DNA from: G001797105 sp964528155
Lineage (GTDB): Bacteria > Chloroflexota > Anaerolineae > Anaerolineales > E44-bin32
Reading direction: 5' to 3'
DNA: 31,093 bases
NCBI GenBank assembly: GCA_964528155.1
Contig: CAZGRL010000038.1
Coordinates: forward strand, 1-31,093
Part shown: positions 1 to 9,078 of the stretch, piece by piece
How positions within the stretch are numbered: position 1 is the stretch's first letter
Layout of the letters: every line of letters starts with the position of its first letter
Notes under the pieces: generated by a model
Told to the model about the DNA's origin: nothing
The model's database searches: none
The model's input: only the letters and a program-made list of their open reading frames with translations
Made by a program: the position numbers and the translations under genes

Positions 1-428
1 TCTCGAAGTCTAGATCCCACTAACGTGGGTGTCCAGCTTTCTGGGTCCACTACCGCGGGGCAGTCCGTCCCGTACGATCATAGCGGGAAAACGCATTTTC
101 CCCCTTCTCCCTCCACGAAGAGGACATGCCCCCCAAGGTGGAATACACCCTGCGCTCCGGGCACCTGTGGGGCGGAGGTGTAGCGCAAAGAGGCAAGCGC
201 GCTTCGATTGCGCTCGCAATGCCCAGCGGGATGAGATCGGGCAGGAACCCACCCTTCGCTGCTAATCACATGATGAGCTGCTGTCTGCCAGATGGAGCCC
301 GCGCTCGTTCCGTCATTCTGGCCCGAGGCGGGTGTGGAGTGGACTGTTCGGATCAGGACAAGACCGGTCACGATGAAAACCGGGATGAACCGGCTACTTA
401 GGGACGTACTAGGACGGGGACGCGAGGA
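1..428. other. intergenic region downstream of rpoD, no gene seen
   Basis: The open frames here are short, overlap on both strands and resemble no family I know. The region holds a weak terminator-like hairpin just after rpoD (entered separately), a 7-bp inverted repeat at 85-102 (gggaaaa, 4-base loop, ttttccc), and a stretch at 194-217 with a GC-rich palindrome (aagcgcgctt) and a second one (ttgcgctcgcaa). The 14 bases at 194-207 also occur at 23076-23089, in another non-coding stretch, so this may be a fragment of a dispersed repeat. Confidence 0.6.
376..395 (-). terminator. possible weak rho-independent terminator after rpoD
   Basis: On the minus strand, about 34 bases after the rpoD stop, a 6-bp stem (AGCCGG paired with CCGGTT, including one G-T pair) with a 6-base loop runs into TTTT. 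The stem is short, so the call is tentative. It is the only hairpin followed by a T-run that I found between rpoD and the window edge. Confidence 0.35.
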
Positions 429-2048
429 TCAGGAGAGGTAGTCCCGCAGATGACGGCTGCGGGTAGGATGACGCAATTTCCGAAGTGCTTTGGCTTCAAT
501 TTGGCGGATACGTTCGCGTGTCACGTTGAAGTACTTGCCAACTTCCTCAAGAGTGTAGTCTTTCCCGTCCAGCAGCCCAAACCGCATCTCGAGGACCTGC
601 CGTTCTCGCTCGGTCAGGACGGACAGCGCGTTCTGCACCTGCTCCTTGAGCAGCTCACGGGCGGCGGCGTCGACCGGCTCCGGCATGGTTTCATCTTCGA
701 TGAAGTCGCCCAACTGGCTCGATTCCTCGGCGCCGACGGGGGTTTCCAGAGACATCGGTTCTTGGGCGATGCGGATGATCTTGCGCACCTTGGCGGCGGC
801 CCTGCGCCATTTCCGCTCCAGGCTCGGTTCCAGATGCTGTTCTTCGGCATGTGCTTTCAAGATCGCCGCGACTTCGTCCGGCTCAAGCATCTCCATCTCG
901 AGAGCCAGCTCTTCCGATGTCGGCTCCCTCCCGAGCTGCTGCAGCAGGCGACGCTGGACGCGCATCAATCGATTGATGGTTTCGACCATGTGGACGGGGA
1001 TGCGAATGGTCCTCGCCTGATCCGCGATCGCTCGGCTGATCGCCTGTCTGATCCACCAGGTTGCGTACGTACTGAACTTGTAACCCTTGGCCGGGTCGAA
1101 CTTTTCGACGGCCCGAAGCAGGCCAATGTTGCCTTCTTGGATCAGATCGAGGAAGGCGATCCCGCGGCCCATGTACCGTTTGGCCACGCTGACGACCAGT
1201 CGCAGATTGGCCCGGATGAGGGCCGCCTGAGCCTCCTCGGACCGCGCCTGCACCGCCCAGGCCTCCTCGCGCAGACGTTCCGGGTCGGGGATCCACCGCT
1301 GAAGCGTCCGACGAGTAGGCAAGCCTTTGCCTTTCGCCAGACGGTCACTGAGTCTGCTCTGAACCTCGGGAGGCATCAGATACAGATCGAGGAAGACCTC
1401 GAGCGCATTGCGAGCGACCTGCTCCCACGCCGGATCCGAGCCCCACATCCCATTGTCGAGCCAGGCGCGCAAGTAAGACGGTGAATCGCCATGCCAGGTC
1501 TGGGCAAGCTGGCGCGCTTCCTCCAGAACCAGATGTAAGTCGGGCTCGGATTGTCGCAGTCGGCGAGCGTCTTCAATCACCCTCTTCCACGCGGTCCGCA
1601 TGTCGTCGAGGATCGCAGTGTGGACCGCCACGGCCTGCTCTTCTGCTTCCGGCCGCGCGCCCCTCCCCGAGCGCAACATCTCCAATCGCCGGGCGGCCTG
1701 CATCCGGATCGCCAGCAGGAGCTCGTGGTCGGAACTGAGCAGCTCGACCCGACCGATCTCCTTCAGATAGAGCCGAACCGGGTCGTTCGTGAGCTCGACC
1801 GTCAGCGGCACCTCTTCGGGGCCCGAATCCTCTTCAGCCGAGTCTTGCGAAAGATCGTAGGCCTCGTCGAAGTCCGGTTCGACCTCGACTTGCTCACCGT
1901 CGACCACGTCAACGGGATCGTCCATTTCCTCTTCCGGATCTTCGGCGAGCTCCTCTTGCACCTTGGCCCCTCGGCGGTTCCGACTGTTCGATCCCGATTT
2001 CTTGCTCGGCCGCGGCTTGGCTGACCTGGTTGCCCGCTTGGCGCTCAT
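429..2048 (-). CDS. rpoD: RNA polymerase primary sigma factor RpoD/SigA
   Basis: Directs RNA polymerase to housekeeping promoters. The 539-residue product has a basic then strongly acidic N-terminus (residues 1-80) in place of a recognisable region 1.1, and a region 1.2 starting near residue 88 (NDPVRLYLKEIG). A non-conserved segment follows (about 115-270). Regions 2.1-2.4 span about 275-355, with NLRLVVSVAKRY, DLIQEGNIGL, the -10-recognition block YKFSTYATWWIRQAISRAI, and RTIRIPVHMVE opening region 3. Region 4, with the helix-turn-helix TLEEVGKYFNVTRERIRQIE, ends the protein. This full primary-sigma layout excludes an ECF or alternative sigma. Its ATG overlaps the TGA of dnaG as ATGA, so the two are translationally coupled and probably share the promoter at 4170-4198. 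Confidence 0.96.
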   Translation of the reverse strand: MSAKRATRSAKPRPSKKSGSNSRNRRGAKVQEELAEDPEEEMDDPVDVVDGEQVEVEPDFDEAYDLSQDSAEEDSGPEEVPLTVELTNDPVRLYLKEIGRVELLSSDHELLLAIRMQAARRLEMLRSGRGARPEAEEQAVAVHTAILDDMRTAWKRVIEDARRLRQSEPDLHLVLEEARQLAQTWHGDSPSYLRAWLDNGMWGSDPAWEQVARNALEVFLDLYLMPPEVQSRLSDRLAKGKGLPTRRTLQRWIPDPERLREEAWAVQARSEEAQAALIRANLRLVVSVAKRYMGRGIAFLDLIQEGNIGLLRAVEKFDPAKGYKFSTYATWWIRQAISRAIADQARTIRIPVHMVETINRLMRVQRRLLQQLGREPTSEELALEMEMLEPDEVAAILKAHAEEQHLEPSLERKWRRAAAKVRKIIRIAQEPMSLETPVGAEESSQLGDFIEDETMPEPVDAAARELLKEQVQNALSVLTERERQVLEMRFGLLDGKDYTLEEVGKYFNVTRERIRQIEAKALRKLRHPTRSRHLRDYLS

Positions 2049-4000
2049 CCGATCAACCCCTGTCCGACGGCAGACATGTCCGCCGTGCCGAGGGGACGAG
2101 CCAGAGCACGATCCAGCCGATCCTTCTGTGCCGCCGTCTGACGGACCCGCTCCATCAGGCCCTTGGTTCTTTCCGCCGCACCTTCCGTGCTCCCACCCGA
2201 ATTCTCCTGGGCTGCTTGCTGCTGCATTTGAAGCGTAAGCAGGCTCGATTCGAGGTTTCGTTTCCGCAGGCGGAGAAAGTTCAGCATAACCTCTTCCATC
2301 ACATCCGGGCGATCAAGGCTAAGATCCGCGGCGTCTTGCTGCAGTACTTGTGCCAATTCGGACAAGGTCTCGTCCAGGCAGAGGATAACATGATGCGCCG
2401 GTTCTTCGTCGTCTTGAGCCAATGCCGATCGAACGGCTTCGAAGATCACCTGGCGCTCGGTGCTCGTGAAGTCGTCGCCCGACAAACGACCTTCACCCAA
2501 TGATTGCAGCTGCCTGTCGATACGATAGAGCAGTTCGGGGTTCGTCAGCAAAACGCCCACACAAAAGGTCTCAAGTGGTGACGTCGACGATTTGATGCCG
2601 GCTGCGCGCGCCAATCCTCCGGTGGATGTTTCAGCCTGACGACCTGCGCGTCGCGACCGTCCCCTGGTAGGCTGCAAGCCCTGCAATACTCGCTCATCGA
2701 GTCTGAGACGCCTGGCCAGGTTTTGACGATAGGCCTCGCGCTCGACCGGGTCCGCGACATCCTCGATCAACGGCAGCATCTGACGCGCGATCTCGGCCTT
2801 GGCTTTGGCGTCTTCGAGATCACGGTCCGTGGTGAGCACAGCCAGCACGTAATCGACAATCGTCAACGCCCCGTTCAGGACCTCTTCCCACGCTTCCTTT
2901 CCTCGGGCGACGACCTCATCCGGATCCAGCCCGGCGGGGAGCGACACGATTCGCAGGTCGGCGTCAAGACGACCTTCATGGCGAACCAGGCCGCGAGCGT
3001 CGAATACCGGATCGGCTTCCCGATCGAGCGCGGTCCGCGCAACGCTCAACCCACGCAAAGTGGCCTTGTCCCCGGCCGCGTCTGCATCGAGTGCCAGGAT
3101 CATGTTCCGGGTGAACCGCTTGAGCAGCCGAAGTTGTTGCTCCGACAGGGCGGTGCCCATCGGCGAGACGACGTTGGCGAACCCGGCTTGGTGCAGGGCG
3201 ATGACGTCCATGTAGCCTTCGACCAGGACGACCTTGTCGGCCGAGCGGATCGCCTTGCGCGCCTTGTCCAGCCCGTACAGCAGCCCACCTTTGTCGAAGA
3301 GGATCGTCTGAGGCGAGTTGAGGAATTTGGGCGAGTCTTCGGGATTGACCACCCGAGCCCCGAAACCGGCCACGCGACCTCGAGCATCACGGATCGGCAG
3401 CATGATACGGTTCCGGAAGCGATCAAACACTCCACCGCTGTCGCGTTCGGAGGCGATGCCCGCCTGCGACATCTCCTCTTGGGCAAAGCCCCTTTCACTG
3501 AGGTAGTGCGTGCATGCCTCCCAGGCATCCGGAGCAAGCCCGACCTCGAAGCTCTCGAGCGCCTCGTCGGCCAAACCGCGTCCCCTCAAGTAGGCCAGGA
3601 CGGGTTCGCCGGCCGGAGTTTCGTACAGGATGTGACGGTAGAAAGTCGTCGCCGTCTCCAGAAGTTCGCGCAGTCGAGAATTGGCTTCTTCGGCCGCTTC
3701 TTGCTGCGGGGTTCGAGGCTTGAGTTCGACACCCGCGCGCGAGGCCAGTTGACGCAGTGCCTCCGGGAAATCCCAGCCCTCCTTCTTCATGACAAACTTG
3801 AAGATGTCTCCGCCCTCGTTGCAGGCGCCGAAGCATCTCCAGGTTCCGCTGTCGGGGAACACGACGAACGCCGGTGTGCGCGTGTTTGGATGAAATGGAC
3901 AGAAGCCGACGAAGTTCTTGCCCGACTTCCTCAGCTTCACCGACTCTCCGACGACCTGCACGATGTCGAGCCGGTCCTTGATGTCGTCAATTGGGGTCAT
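2045..4000 (-). CDS. dnaG: DNA primase DnaG
   Basis: Synthesises RNA primers at the replication fork. The 651-residue protein begins with a CHC2 zinc-binding domain: C34 and H37 (CPFH), then C56 and C60. The usual last pair is CxxC (CFGC), but here it reads CFGAC, one residue longer. The catalytic core follows, with the TOPRIM domain carrying the acidic EGYMD motif and the metal-binding DADAAGD motif near the middle. The C-terminal 200 residues are the weakly conserved helicase-interaction part, rich in Gln and Glu. It is the first gene of a dnaG-rpoD pair, as in the macromolecular-synthesis operon of many bacteria but without rpsU. The ATG at 4000 has only a weak ribosome-binding site. Confidence 0.96.
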   Translation of the reverse strand: MTPIDDIKDRLDIVQVVGESVKLRKSGKNFVGFCPFHPNTRTPAFVVFPDSGTWRCFGACNEGGDIFKFVMKKEGWDFPEALRQLASRAGVELKPRTPQQEAAEEANSRLRELLETATTFYRHILYETPAGEPVLAYLRGRGLADEALESFEVGLAPDAWEACTHYLSERGFAQEEMSQAGIASERDSGGVFDRFRNRIMLPIRDARGRVAGFGARVVNPEDSPKFLNSPQTILFDKGGLLYGLDKARKAIRSADKVVLVEGYMDVIALHQAGFANVVSPMGTALSEQQLRLLKRFTRNMILALDADAAGDKATLRGLSVARTALDREADPVFDARGLVRHEGRLDADLRIVSLPAGLDPDEVVARGKEAWEEVLNGALTIVDYVLAVLTTDRDLEDAKAKAEIARQMLPLIEDVADPVEREAYRQNLARRLRLDERVLQGLQPTRGRSRRAGRQAETSTGGLARAAGIKSSTSPLETFCVGVLLTNPELLYRIDRQLQSLGEGRLSGDDFTSTERQVIFEAVRSALAQDDEEPAHHVILCLDETLSELAQVLQQDAADLSLDRPDVMEEVMLNFLRLRKRNLESSLLTLQMQQQAAQENSGGSTEGAAERTKGLMERVRQTAAQKDRLDRALARPLGTADMSAVGQGLIG

Positions 4001-4169
4001 ACTGGATCAATACCTGCACGCCTGTCGACGACGGCCTGCGCCAAAGGCCATCGCCCTTGTCGGCACACGGTCATCCCCCGCGCCCACTCACGATCTGCCG
4101 TGTGCCCCCCGATGGTCCCCCGATCGGGACCCTGCGGCCGCCCCTGATGACGGTCTGGCAGGGGGGCGG

Positions 4170-4198
4170 ATTATAGCCCGGCCCTCCTGCCCCGGCAA
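4170..4198 (-). promoter_or_regulatory. sigma-70 promoter of dnaG-rpoD
   Basis: On the minus strand, TTGCCG (4198-4193) and a perfect TATAAT (4175-4170) are separated by exactly 17 bases. The predicted start near 4163 gives a 5' leader of about 160 bases before dnaG. That leader contains a small inverted repeat (4114-4119 with 4126-4131). The site lies in the 241-base gap between glyQS and dnaG. Confidence 0.75.
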
Positions 4199-4241
4199 AT
4201 CGCCTCAGCGCCGGCTCGCCCCCACAACACCTTGTACCTAC

Positions 4242-7238
4242 CTAGAAGCCCTCAAGCCGGGAGAAGTCGCAGACCCCATCGGCCATCGCCACAACCTGTT
4301 GGACGAGGGCAAGGCGATTGGCTCGGATCGATGCATCCTCAGCCATGACGAGGACTTCATCGAAGAACCTGGTGATCGTCGGTACCATCGGCTGGAAGGC
4401 ATTGAGCATGTCCTCGACGGAGCCGGGGGCGCGATGGACGCCATGGACCTCGGAAAGCGCTTCATACAACGCAGTCTCCGCAGGTTCGACGAACATCGAA
4501 GGATCCGGCAGCAACGAGATCTCTTCTCCCCGGGTGATCCGTGCACAGCGAGCAAATGCGTCCAGGATCTCCGGCCACTCGCGATTCGCCAGCCAACGCT
4601 CGAGATCTTTGACGGCCTGGTACGCACCCGCCGGATCTGACCCTTGCGCGGCCAGTACGGCATCTACCGTGTCATGCCGATGGTCCGGCGAGAGCAGCGC
4701 CTGTTCGCGGGCGATGATGAAATCCAGACAATCGGATCGGATCTGGTCATCCATGGCGACCGGAAGTCCGGAGGCGGCCGCCTCGATCCCACCCTTCAAA
4801 TCGAAACGCAGCCCCAGACCCGCAAGCATCAGTACCAGCCCAATCGCGGTCCGCCGCAGCCCGAATGGGTCGCGAGCGCCGGTCGGCTCCATACCAACCG
4901 CAAACAGACCGGCCAGCGTGTCCAGCCGATCGGCCACGCCGACGACCACCCCGGGCAAGCTTCCGGGCAATCGGTCACCAGCCACCCGAGGCAGGTAGTG
5001 TTCGGCAATGGCCTCTGCCACATCGCGCGGTTCACCCCCGCGCAATGCGTATTCCCTTCCCAGCTCGCCCTGCAACGAAGTCATCTCAACAACCATCTTC
5101 GTCGCCAGGTCCGCCTTGCTCAGACGCGCCGCACGCAAGGCCACTTCGCGCTGGGCGGGTGACAGGCCGAGCTTCGAGGCAAGGGTCCCGGTCAGTCGCT
5201 CGATCCGCTCCACTTTGTCGAGCATAGACCCGAGCTGAAATTGGAACGTCAGCATGCTCAATTCCGGCAAATACTCTTCAAGCCTGCGCCCGAGATCCTG
5301 CCTAACGAAAAATGCCGCGTCTGCAAATCGCGCTCGCAGAACATGCTCATTCCCCTCCCTGACCAGATCAACGGACCGCTTCTCGCCGTTGCACACCGTG
5401 ATGAAGAAAGGCAACAGCCGGCCGTCTTTCTCCTCCACCGGGAAGTAACGCTGGTGCTTCTTCATCACGGCAACAAGAACCTGCCGAGGCAAGGCAATGT
5501 GCTCTTCGCTGAAGCTTCCCCGCAAGACGTTCGGAGCCTCGACCAGATCTGTGACCTCGCCAAGAAGATCGGCGTCATCAGCGATTGCGCCTCCGACCTC
5601 CTGCGCCAGGGCGTTTGCCCTTTCGCGTATCGCCTTGCCGCGAGCCCCGATGTCCAACTCGATGCCCTGCTCGCCAACGCTTTCGAAGTAGGCCGCCGGA
5701 TCGGCGACCGGCCAGCACTCCGGCTCGACCAGTCGCAACCCGCGCGTAAGTCGACCGGCGCGCAACCCGGCGTATTCGAAGGGCACAATATGCTCCCCGT
5801 GCAGCGCCAGCAGCCAGCGGATCGGCCGCGAGAAGACCACGCCGTTGCCGTCCCAACGCATTGGCTTGTCGAAGTGAATCTTCGAGAGCCAACCGGGGAC
5901 GAGTTCGGCGAGCACCTCATCGGCCGATAATCCGGGTTCATGAACCTCGGCCACGACGTAGCGTCCACCATCGAGCTCGCGAACCTGCAGGTGTTCGACT
6001 GAGATCCCTTTGCTACGAGCGAAGCCCACGGCGGCGGCCGTCGGTTTGCCGGCCGGGTCAAAAGCCCGCTCGGCCGTCGGCCCCTTGATGACGCGCCGCT
6101 GTTCCTGTTGGCTCGGGGCGAGATCTTCGACAAAGACGACAAGGCGGCGGGGCGTGCCCATAACCTGAGTCGGGCCATGGTCCAGACGGGCTTCCTCCAG
6201 CAAGGGCCCGATGCCTTGTCTGAGTTGGGCGAGCGCGGATTCGAGATCGGCCACAGGTAGCTCCTCTGTGCCAATCTCGAGAAGGAACGGCGCGGCCAAC
6301 ACAGGCGCCAGCGCCTGATCCTCTCCCGACTCGGCCGAGGCCTCGGTTTGGCCGGGCTTGCGCCCCGACCAGGGGAAACCGAGCGCCTGGCGTTGCTTGA
6401 CATAGGCTTCAGCGACCGCCCTCGAGAGTTCCCTCATCCGTCCGAACATCGCCGCCCGCTCTGTGACACCGATCGCGCCGCGTGTGTCCATGATGTTGAA
6501 CAGATGTGAGCACTTGAGAACGTAATCATGCGCTGGCAAAACCAGACCGGCGGCGAGAGCCGCGCCGGCCTCGGCCTCATATTCGTCGAAGACATGTCGC
6601 AGCCGCTCTACATCCGCCGTCTCGAAGTAGTAGCGACTGTGCTCTTCCTCCGCCCTGAGATTCAAGTCTCCGTAGGAGAAGTTGTCCGTCCAGCGGACGT
6701 CGGCAAAACTATCCACCTTCTGAAGAGCGATCAAGATCCTCTCGATGCCGTAGGTGATTTCAACCGAGACCGGATCCAGAACCTGCCCCCCCGCCTGCTG
6801 GAAGTAGGTGAACTGGGTGATTTCCTGACCGTCGAGCCAGACCTCCCAACCCAGGCCCCACGCCGCCAGCGCCGGTGATTCCCAATTGTCTTCGACAAAA
6901 CGCAGATCGTGCTCTTGAGGATCAACACCGAGAGCCACGAGCGAACCGAGATACAGTTCCTGAGGGTTGCCCGGGTCCGGCTTGAGGATGACCTGAAACT
7001 GGTAGTGCTGAACCATCCGGTTCGGGTTCTCCCCGTAGCGTCCGTCGTCGGGTCGGATCGACGGTTCGACGTATGCCACTCGCCACGGCTCCGGACCCAG
7101 AACCCTCAAGAAGGTCGCCGGGTTCATCGTGCCGGCGCCGACCTGTGTGTAATACGGCTGCCACAAGACACATCCCTGGTCCGCCCAGTAGTGCTGAAGC
7201 GCCAGGATGGCGGATTGGAGAGTCAGCTGCGGCTTCAT
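4242..7238 (-). CDS. glyQS: glycyl-tRNA synthetase, fused alpha and beta subunits
   Basis: Charges tRNA-Gly with glycine. Residues 1-290 are the complete catalytic alpha subunit (GlyQ), with QGCVLWQPY, GAGTMNPATFLRVLGPEPW, VAYVEPSIRPDDGRYGENPNR and YGIERI. A polar linker (about 291-316) joins it to a complete beta subunit (GlyS) that begins FLLEIGTEELP. The beta part includes the GTPRRLVVF and KPMRW blocks, the HD-like core and the C-terminal anticodon-binding region, ending NRLALVQQVVAMADGVCDFSRLEG. The alpha2beta2 enzyme is normally made from two genes; fused forms are known in several phyla. I place the start at ATG 7238 because upstream residues from a TTG at 7268 are not family-like and a GGAAGA site lies upstream. 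The fused product is 998 residues. Confidence 0.95.
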   Translation of the reverse strand: MKPQLTLQSAILALQHYWADQGCVLWQPYYTQVGAGTMNPATFLRVLGPEPWRVAYVEPSIRPDDGRYGENPNRMVQHYQFQVILKPDPGNPQELYLGSLVALGVDPQEHDLRFVEDNWESPALAAWGLGWEVWLDGQEITQFTYFQQAGGQVLDPVSVEITYGIERILIALQKVDSFADVRWTDNFSYGDLNLRAEEEHSRYYFETADVERLRHVFDEYEAEAGAALAAGLVLPAHDYVLKCSHLFNIMDTRGAIGVTERAAMFGRMRELSRAVAEAYVKQRQALGFPWSGRKPGQTEASAESGEDQALAPVLAAPFLLEIGTEELPVADLESALAQLRQGIGPLLEEARLDHGPTQVMGTPRRLVVFVEDLAPSQQEQRRVIKGPTAERAFDPAGKPTAAAVGFARSKGISVEHLQVRELDGGRYVVAEVHEPGLSADEVLAELVPGWLSKIHFDKPMRWDGNGVVFSRPIRWLLALHGEHIVPFEYAGLRAGRLTRGLRLVEPECWPVADPAAYFESVGEQGIELDIGARGKAIRERANALAQEVGGAIADDADLLGEVTDLVEAPNVLRGSFSEEHIALPRQVLVAVMKKHQRYFPVEEKDGRLLPFFITVCNGEKRSVDLVREGNEHVLRARFADAAFFVRQDLGRRLEEYLPELSMLTFQFQLGSMLDKVERIERLTGTLASKLGLSPAQREVALRAARLSKADLATKMVVEMTSLQGELGREYALRGGEPRDVAEAIAEHYLPRVAGDRLPGSLPGVVVGVADRLDTLAGLFAVGMEPTGARDPFGLRRTAIGLVLMLAGLGLRFDLKGGIEAAASGLPVAMDDQIRSDCLDFIIAREQALLSPDHRHDTVDAVLAAQGSDPAGAYQAVKDLERWLANREWPEILDAFARCARITRGEEISLLPDPSMFVEPAETALYEALSEVHGVHRAPGSVEDMLNAFQPMVPTITRFFDEVLVMAEDASIRANRLALVQQVVAMADGVCDFSRLEGF

Positions 7239-7386
7239 GGCTTCCCGTCTTCCTTCGAGGAGTACCAACTTGTGAGAGAGTACGTCACGATCTTGAACGG
7301 GGACCGACGTCTCGCCTGCACATCATTCCACCCCGAACCAACATCTTGCCGCTTGCGACGAAGATGAGGAAGTCGATTCCCTGCCC

Positions 7387-8181
7387 CTACGGCGCGTGGT
7401 TTGCTTCTGGGGCGCTGTGCAGAAGACGCCGAACTTGCCGTACAAATGCCGGAGAGTTCAGCCGGCGCTCGAGGATATAACTGAGATAGTCTTCGAGTAC
7501 CCGCTCCAACTCCGCGTGCACTTCCGGTCGAATGCGAATCCCGCTGACGCTGGCAAACGTGCTTCGTTGATAGTGTCGCAGCACCTTGAGCGTTCCAAGC
7601 GACATCGGCCTGGCATCCTCCACCCTCGGCCCACACGATGGGCATATCACGCCACCGGACGAGGCAGAGAAGAATTGATCCTCAGGCCGGATCTCGGTCC
7701 CGCAATTGAGACAGCGGAACAACTCGGGGCGGTATCCAACCAGATCGAGCACCCGCAACTCATAGTAGCGAGACGCAACCAAAGGATCCGCGCCCAGGGA
7801 AAGTCTCTCCAAGGTGTGAACCAGGAGCCGGTAGAGATCCTCGTTCTCTTGTCCGTCGGCCGTCACGCGATCGAGCAACTCAATTGCATAGGCCGCATGC
7901 CCCATGCGAATCAAGTCGGTCCGCAGACTGGGGTAGACGTCGATCGCTTCCGCCTGTGTCACGATATCGAGTTCGCGTCCCCGGGCCATGAGCAGATCGA
8001 CGCGCGTGAAAGGTTCGAGGTGGCCGGCTTTGCGCGAACGTGGACGACGGACCCCCTTGGCCACGATCCTCAGCTTGCCCAACTGCGGGGTGAAAACGAC
8101 GATCAGCCTGTCCGCTTCGCCGAGGTCTTGCCGTCTCAGGACGACGGCTTCGGTGCGATAGACGCGTGAGGGGGTGGGCAT
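7387..8181 (-). CDS. recO: DNA repair protein RecO
   Basis: RecO loads RecA onto SSB-coated DNA in the RecFOR recombination pathway. The 264-residue product has the family's N-terminal OB-fold signature (YRTEAVVLRRQDLGEADRLIVVFTP), the helical middle domain, and a four-cysteine zinc site (CLNCG and, about 25 residues later, CPSCG). Length is normal. glyQS follows after 148 bases. No Shine-Dalgarno sequence precedes the ATG; a perfect TATAAT ends 6 bases before it, so the mRNA is probably leaderless. Confidence 0.92.
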   Translation of the reverse strand: MPTPSRVYRTEAVVLRRQDLGEADRLIVVFTPQLGKLRIVAKGVRRPRSRKAGHLEPFTRVDLLMARGRELDIVTQAEAIDVYPSLRTDLIRMGHAAYAIELLDRVTADGQENEDLYRLLVHTLERLSLGADPLVASRYYELRVLDLVGYRPELFRCLNCGTEIRPEDQFFSASSGGVICPSCGPRVEDARPMSLGTLKVLRHYQRSTFASVSGIRIRPEVHAELERVLEDYLSYILERRLNSPAFVRQVRRLLHSAPEANHAP

Positions 8182-8187
8182 GAGGCG

Positions 8188-8193
8188 ATTATA
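8188..8193 (-). promoter_or_regulatory. TATAAT -10 element of recO, leaderless geometry
   Basis: A perfect TATAAT on the minus strand is followed by six bases and then the recO ATG at 8181. Transcription normally starts about seven bases past the -10, which would be the A of the start codon. I see no good -35 element. Position and the missing ribosome-binding site agree with a leaderless mRNA. Confidence 0.55.
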
Positions 8194-8249
8194 CTCTACC
8201 GACTGCCGCCGGGCTTCACGGGTCGGAAGGCGAGGTCTATCCTGACATG

Positions 8250-8460
8250 GGTGGTCGCGCTCTTTGTGGGGGGGGGCGGGGGGGGCGGGGGGTTGAGGCG
8301 CGGGGCGCCCCCCCCCCCCCCCCCCCCCCCCCCNNNNNNNNNNGGGGCGGGGGTGTTATTTCCTTTTTTGGGGGGCGGGGTTGTTTGGGGGGGGCTTGGG
8401 GATTATATTTTTTTACCCCCCACCCCCCCCCCACACCCCCCCCATCCCCCTTCCGCAAAC
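8250..8460. other. assembly gap (10 Ns at 8334-8343) flanked by G/C homopolymer artefact
   Basis: Runs of G then C lead into 10 Ns, and beyond them G-rich and C-rich runs continue, broken by a few T stretches. This looks like low-quality read ends joined at a scaffold gap, not biological sequence. The real distance and even the adjacency of cdd and recO are therefore unproven. The following stretch 8461-8664 looks like ordinary sequence, but I see no gene or RNA in it. Confidence 0.85.
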
Positions 8461-8664
8461 TGGCCGTTGTTGTATCGATCCACATGAGCATGCTCTCGGC
8501 CATCCCTGCTTGGAGCGCGCCATCAGGGTTTGGGAGGGCCGGATTCAAGTCACGACACCGTGAGGCAAGCAACGGTGGAGCGCATCCTCCGCATGAACTT
8601 GCGCCAATCTAGCAGGGATGCACACTGATCATGCGCTGCGTCCACAACCGTCACATCCCCCGGC

Positions 8665-9078
8665 CTACGGCGCATGGAGGCTGTCCGGACCGAAAGCATC
8701 CGGCAGCAGATCCTCGACGGACACCTCGGCCGTCACTCGTCCTTCCTCATCGGCCAGCAGGACTCGTGTCTTGAGGCCGAATTCCGCCAGGACCTGGCGG
8801 CACGAGCCGCACGGCGTTCCACCGTTCCGCGAGGCCACAGCGATCGCCTTGAACTCGCGCTCGCCACTGGTGACGGCGGCGAATACCGCCGAGCGCTCGG
8901 CACAGATCCCCGCCGGATACGCCGCATTCTCGACGTTAACCCCTTCGAAGACCTGCCCGCTCTCGGTCAGCAGCGCCGCTCCGACCGGATACTTCGAGTA
9001 GGGCGCGTACGCACGCCGCATGGCCTGAACGGCGCGCTGGACAAGTTCAGTTCGCTGCTGGTCGGTGATGTCGGTCAA
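8665..9078 (-). CDS. cdd: cytidine deaminase
   Basis: Deaminates cytidine and deoxycytidine to uridine and deoxyuridine in pyrimidine salvage. The 137-residue protein has the zinc site of the small tetrameric class: CAE in GICAERSAVFAA (Cys ligand and catalytic Glu) and PCGSCRQVL (two Cys ligands). Also present are the substrate-binding segments YSKYPVGAAL and FEGVNVENAAY. I choose a TTG start at 9078. A GGAG site lies seven bases upstream, and the next upstream start (ATG 9141) would add 21 unrelated residues inside the previous gene. With this start the gene overlaps the CNNM-family gene by 32 bases, which suggests coupling. The assembly gap lies downstream. Confidence 0.9.
   Translation of the reverse strand: MTDITDQQRTELVQRAVQAMRRAYAPYSKYPVGAALLTESGQVFEGVNVENAAYPAGICAERSAVFAAVTSGEREFKAIAVASRNGGTPCGSCRQVLAEFGLKTRVLLADEEGRVTAEVSVEDLLPDAFGPDSLHAP

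Noticed and set aside
1..300. T-box-like motif (AGGGTGG on the minus strand near 250-262) downstream of rpoD
   Set aside because: Only the seven-base core matches. The following bases do not fit the NACCGCG pairing, and I found no specifier stem or terminator/antiterminator pair, so chance is likely.
450..1484. Long plus-strand open frame opposite rpoD, and similar frames opposite dnaG, glyQS, the transporter genes and others
   Set aside because: These are antisense shadows produced by GC-rich codon use of well-recognised minus-strand genes.
8540..8580. Possible tRNA T-arm-like sequence (ggccggattcaagtc)
   Set aside because: No matching acceptor, D or anticodon arms are found on either strand.
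8237..8612. Open frames on both strands across the homopolymer region
   Set aside because: They are runs of Gly or Pro read through an assembly gap with Ns, not genes.
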